NCBI RefSeq assembly: GCF_005217455.1
Contig: NZ_SZPQ01000001.1
Location: 62,001 to 126,000 of the forward strand
Direction of reading: 5' to 3'
Length of the DNA stretch: 64,000 nt
DNA from: Martelella alba
GTDB taxonomy: Bacteria > Pseudomonadota > Gammaproteobacteria > Enterobacterales > Enterobacteriaceae
A model generated the notes under the pieces. That model was not told the origin of the DNA, did no database searches, and was given only the letters and a program-made list of their open reading frames with translations. A program made the position numbers and the translations under genes. This document shows, one piece after another, positions 61,291 through 64,000 of this stretch. Position 1 is the first letter of the stretch. Each line of letters begins with the position of its first letter.

Positions 61291-61516
61291 GCTTTTCGCT
61301 TGGGTAGTGGCGAAATAACGTTGCGCCGTGACGACTGAGAACGTTATCAGAACGGCGATTTTTTACACTCGAGTTCCTGTCGAGCGCGCCGAGTCGGCGG
61401 GCGCGGGCTTACCCGTGAACGCGGAAATTTCCGCGACGGTGCGTCCGCGCGCGGCCAACGAAGCGGCGATTGGCAGGATGAAGAGTATTGCAGGATGAAT
61501 CATTAGAGGTATTGCT

Positions 61517-61993
61517 ATGACTCCAGTTCCAATGACCTTGCGTGGTGCTGAAAAATTACGGGAAGAGCTCGAATTTTTAAAAAGCGTCCGTCGCCCGGAA
61601 ATCATCAGAGCCATCGCCGATGCCCGCGAACACGGCGATTTGAAGGAAAACGCGGAATACCATGCCGCGCGCGAACAACAGGGATTTTGCGAAGGACGTA
61701 TCCTGGAAATCGAAGCGAAGCTGTCCAACGCCCAGATTATCGATGTCACCAAGATGCCGGCCAACGGCCGGGTGATTTTCGGTTGTACCGTCAGCATCCT
61801 CAATCTGGAAAACGAGGAACAGCAGACCTATTCCATCGTCGGCGACGATGAAGCGGATTTCAAGCACAACCTGATTTCCATCAATTCGCCCATGGCCCGC
61901 GGCCTGGTCGGCAAAGAAGAGGGGGATGTCGCCTTGATTCGCACGCCGGGCGGCGATGTGGAATACGAGATCCTGAAGGTCGCGTACCAGTAA
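61517..61993 (+). CDS. greA: transcription elongation factor GreA
   Basis: Rescues backtracked RNA polymerase by stimulating transcript cleavage. It has 158 residues: an N-terminal coiled coil with acidic tip ([40 protein letters not shown]) and a C-terminal FKBP-like domain. The ~375-base upstream region holds a terminator-type leader. Confidence 0.99.
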   Translation: MTPVPMTLRGAEKLREELEFLKSVRRPEIIRAIADAREHGDLKENAEYHAAREQQGFCEGRILEIEAKLSNAQIIDVTKMPANGRVIFGCTVSILNLENEEQQTYSIVGDDEADFKHNLISINSPMARGLVGKEEGDVALIRTPGGDVEYEILKVAYQ

Positions 61994-62030
61994 CGCGCAT
62001 CTGTTGTGGACGCCGGAAATTGTAAAGAAA

Positions 62031-62057
62031 GGAAAAAGGCCGTAAGCGGCCTTTTCC
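62031..62057. terminator. bidirectional terminator between greA and yhbY
   Basis: AAAAGGCCG-TAAG-CGGCCTTTT forms a nine-base-pair stem with A/T arms, so it can end both greA (plus) and yhbY (minus). Confidence 0.85.
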
Positions 62058-62099
62058 TATATTAAACACCATGGCACCTTTCCAGCAGAATCCGCCGGT

Positions 62100-62393
62100 T
62101 CAGCGAGGTAGACTGACTTTGCGTTCCTCGGAGGGACGGTAAAGCACCAGGATGCTGCCGATAATCTGAACCTTGACGGCGCCGGTCTCGCGCACAATGG
62201 CGTCGGCAATGAGCGTTTTGGCGTCGCGGTCTTCGGCGGCGATCTTGACTTTAATCAGCTCATGATGCGCGAGAGCCTGCTCGATCTCAGCCAGCACGCC
62301 TTCCGTCAGGCCGTTGCCGCCCAGGATAACGACCGGTTTGAGCGGATGGGCCAGACCTTTCAGGTGCTGTTTTTGTTTGTTGTTCAGATTCAT
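62100..62393 (-). CDS. yhbY: ribosome assembly RNA-binding protein YhbY (CRM domain)
   Basis: A 97-residue CRM-domain protein associated with pre-50S particles. It reads MNLNNKQKQHLKGLAHPLKP, VVILGGNGLTEGVLAEIEQA and the GxxG-type loop, with IKVKIAAEDRDAKTLIADA. It is divergent from rlmE, as in E. coli. Confidence 0.97.
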   Translation of the reverse strand: MNLNNKQKQHLKGLAHPLKPVVILGGNGLTEGVLAEIEQALAHHELIKVKIAAEDRDAKTLIADAIVRETGAVKVQIIGSILVLYRPSEERKVSLPR

Positions 62394-62537
62394 TTGTCTT
62401 TTTTACTTACACTGGGATTGAAAACGGCACATTCTACCGCCATCTCGTAGTTATCACCACATTGGTCGTGATTATAACCGGCGCATGAGAGCCTCGATCC
62501 TACAATAAGCCCTTTTTCAGGATAGTTGGAAAATAAA

Positions 62538-63167
62538 ATGACGACCAAAAAGCGTTCCGGCAGCTCGAGTCGCTGGCTCCAGGAACACTTTAGCGATAAA
62601 TATGTACTTGAGGCACAAAAAAAAGGACTGCGTTCCCGTGCCTGGTTTAAACTTGAAGAAATACAGCAAGGCGACCGTCTCTTCAGGCCGGATATGACCG
62701 TGGTGGACCTGGGCGCGGCCCCTGGCGGTTGGTCGCAGTATGTCGCCACGCAAATCGGCGGAAAAGGGCGTATTATCGCTTGTGATATCCTCCCGATGGA
62801 CCCCATCGTGGGCGTAGATTTTCTGCAGGGCGATTTCCGCGATCCCCTTGTGCTTAAGGCGCTGCTGGAAAGGGTAGGCGAACAAAAGGTACAGGTCGTC
62901 ATGTCTGACATGGCGCCGAATATGAGTGGTACCCCGGCAGTGGATATTCCCAAGGCCATGTATCTGGCTGAACTGGCCTTGGATATGTGCCGGGACGTGC
63001 TGGCACCAGGCGGCAATTTTCTGGTTAAGGTCTTTCAGGGAGAAGGTTTTGATGAATATCTGCGGGAAATACGCTCCCTGTTTACGAAGGTAAAGATTCG
63101 TAAGCCAGAGGCTTCGCGCGCGCGATCGCGCGAAGTGTACATTGTGGCGACGGGGCGCAAAATATAG
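62538..63167 (+). CDS. rlmE: 23S rRNA 2'-O-ribose U2552 methyltransferase RlmE (FtsJ/RrmJ)
   Basis: Heat-inducible methyltransferase for U2552 in the 23S A loop. It has 209 residues, as in E. coli. The SAM-binding motif is [20 protein letters not shown]; catalytic K-D-K residues fall in [25 protein letters not shown] and [16 protein letters not shown]. The frame opens four codons earlier at a TTG. ftsH follows 46 bases later. Confidence 0.98.
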   Translation: MTTKKRSGSSSRWLQEHFSDKYVLEAQKKGLRSRAWFKLEEIQQGDRLFRPDMTVVDLGAAPGGWSQYVATQIGGKGRIIACDILPMDPIVGVDFLQGDFRDPLVLKALLERVGEQKVQVVMSDMAPNMSGTPAVDIPKAMYLAELALDMCRDVLAPGGNFLVKVFQGEGFDEYLREIRSLFTKVKIRKPEASRARSREVYIVATGRKI

Positions 63168-63213
63168 TACCCTACGCTAATTGTTAACACCGTTGTAAAA
63201 TGAGGTTAATCCC

Positions 63214-64000
63214 TTGAGTGACATGGCGAAAAACCTGATTCTTTGGTTGGTCATCGCAGTCGTGCTGATGTCGGTATTCCAGAGCTTCGGGCCCAGCGAG
63301 TCCAATGGCCGCAAGGTGGATTACTCCACCTTTATGCAAGAACTGAATCAGGATCAGGTTAGGGAAGCGCGGATTAACGGTCGTGAGATTACCGTTACCC
63401 GCAAAGACAGCAACCGCTACACCACCTATATTCCCGTCAACGATCCCAAATTGCTGGATATCCTCCTGACTCATAATGTAAAAGTGGTCGGTGAACCCCC
63501 AGAGGAACCCAGCCTGCTCGCCTCGATCTTTATCTCCTGGTTCCCCATGCTTTTGCTGATAGGTGTTTGGATTTTCTTTATGCGGCAGATGCAGGGCGGC
63601 GGCGGAAAGGGGGCGATGTCTTTCGGCAAAAGCAAGGCCCGAATGCTGACCGAGGATCAGATTAAGACGACGTTTGCCGATGTGGCCGGCTGTGACGAAG
63701 CCAAAGAGGAAGTCAGCGAACTGGTGGATTACCTGCGCGAACCGAGCCGTTTCCAAAAACTGGGCGGCAAAATCCCCAAAGGCGTGCTGATGGTCGGCCC
63801 GCCGGGGACCGGTAAGACGTTGCTGGCGAAAGCCATCGCCGGCGAAGCGAAGGTGCCGTTCTTCACGATTTCCGGTTCTGATTTCGTGGAAATGTTTGTG
63901 GGCGTCGGCGCTTCCCGTGTTCGGGATATGTTTGAGCAGGCCAAAAAGGCCGCGCCCTGCATCATCTTTATCGATGAAATCGATGCGGTGGGGCGCCAGC
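63214..64000 (+). CDS. ftsH: ATP-dependent zinc metalloprotease FtsH (3' part beyond the window)
   Basis: A membrane AAA+ protease that degrades sigma-32, LpxC and unassembled membrane proteins; HflK and HflC in this window are its modulators. Visible are 262 codons: TM1 ([18 protein letters not shown]), a periplasmic domain, TM2 ([18 protein letters not shown]), and the AAA start with Walker [21 protein letters not shown] and Walker [14 protein letters not shown] at the edge. The zinc protease domain is cut off. A TTG at 63214 eight bases after GAGG gives MSDMAKN; the ATG at 63223 is the alternative start. Confidence 0.98.
   Translation, partial: MSDMAKNLILWLVIAVVLMSVFQSFGPSESNGRKVDYSTFMQELNQDQVREARINGREITVTRKDSNRYTTYIPVNDPKLLDILLTHNVKVVGEPPEEPSLLASIFISWFPMLLLIGVWIFFMRQMQGGGGKGAMSFGKSKARMLTEDQIKTTFADVAGCDEAKEEVSELVDYLREPSRFQKLGGKIPKGVLMVGPPGTGKTLLAKAIAGEAKVPFFTISGSDFVEMFVGVGASRVRDMFEQAKKAAPCIIFIDEIDAVGRQ

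Overview
The window is one GC-rich enterobacterial chromosome segment. The core genes match Escherichia coli proteins closely, often to the exact length (QueG 379, MiaA-Hfq-HflXKC, PurA 432, YjfP 249, YtfK 68, MsrA 212, Mpl 457, DacB 477, RlmE 209 residues). They run in the familiar order queG-nnr-tsaE-amiB-mutL-miaA-hfq-hflX-hflK-hflC-yjeT-purA-rnr-rlmB, then rpsF-priB-rpsR-rplI, cysQ-ytfJ-ytfK-ytfL-msrA-tamA-tamB-ytfP-ppa, fbp-mpl, argR-mdh and sfsB-ispB-rplU-rpmA-yhbE-obgE-dacB-greA-yhbY-rlmE-ftsH. Several features are unlike E. coli K-12: no nsrR between purA and rnr, no ula genes before rpsF, argR-mdh lying between mpl and ispB, and an AmiB with two LysM repeats. They suggest an order Enterobacterales member outside the Escherichia/Salmonella group, possibly a Sodalis/Pectobacteriaceae/Yersiniaceae-type lineage. 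This placement is inference.

Positions 1-12400 are accessory. On the minus strand lies a complete RND efflux pump and periplasmic adaptor plus the start of its outer-membrane channel. Next comes the most unusual locus, 5121-12368: two paralogous proteins of about 318 residues flanking a HutC-like GntR/UTRA regulator and a three-gene polar amino acid ABC transporter, followed by an Fe(II)/2-oxoglutarate (PhyH) dioxygenase. Each paralog has a cyclophilin-like domain and a helical-bundle domain, but the domain order is reversed between the two, so they are circular permutations of each other. The canonical order (cyclophilin-like, then helical bundle) is that of cucumopine/mikimopine synthases, the histidine-opine enzymes of Agrobacterium T-DNA. 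Palindromes of the type TTGTATATACAA, like hut operators, sit upstream of one paralog and over the probable promoter of the transporter. I read this as an opine-like or imidazole amino acid system that I do not recognise as described.

Positions 12369-48655 are mostly housekeeping: epoxyqueuosine reductase, NAD(P)HX repair, t6A synthesis, cell-separation amidase, mismatch repair, tRNA modification, Hfq, HflX and the HflKC/FtsH regulators, purine synthesis, RNase R, the S6-PriB-S18-L9 operon, sulfur metabolism (CysQ), polyamine export, Msr repair, the TamAB envelope machine, pyrophosphatase and fructose bisphosphatase. Two perfect DnaA boxes precede queG where E. coli carries the datA titration locus. 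A chemoreceptor gene has a near-consensus sigma-28 promoter and a perfect CRP site.

Positions 50200-55480 form a second plastic zone: a decayed Tn3-family transposase start, a serine-resolvase tail and a frameshifted small membrane protein before argR, then a Mu-derived trio (two Mu-type DNA-binding proteins around the Ner-like SfsB) before ispB. The window ends inside ftsH. I saw no rRNA, tRNA or CRISPR array.
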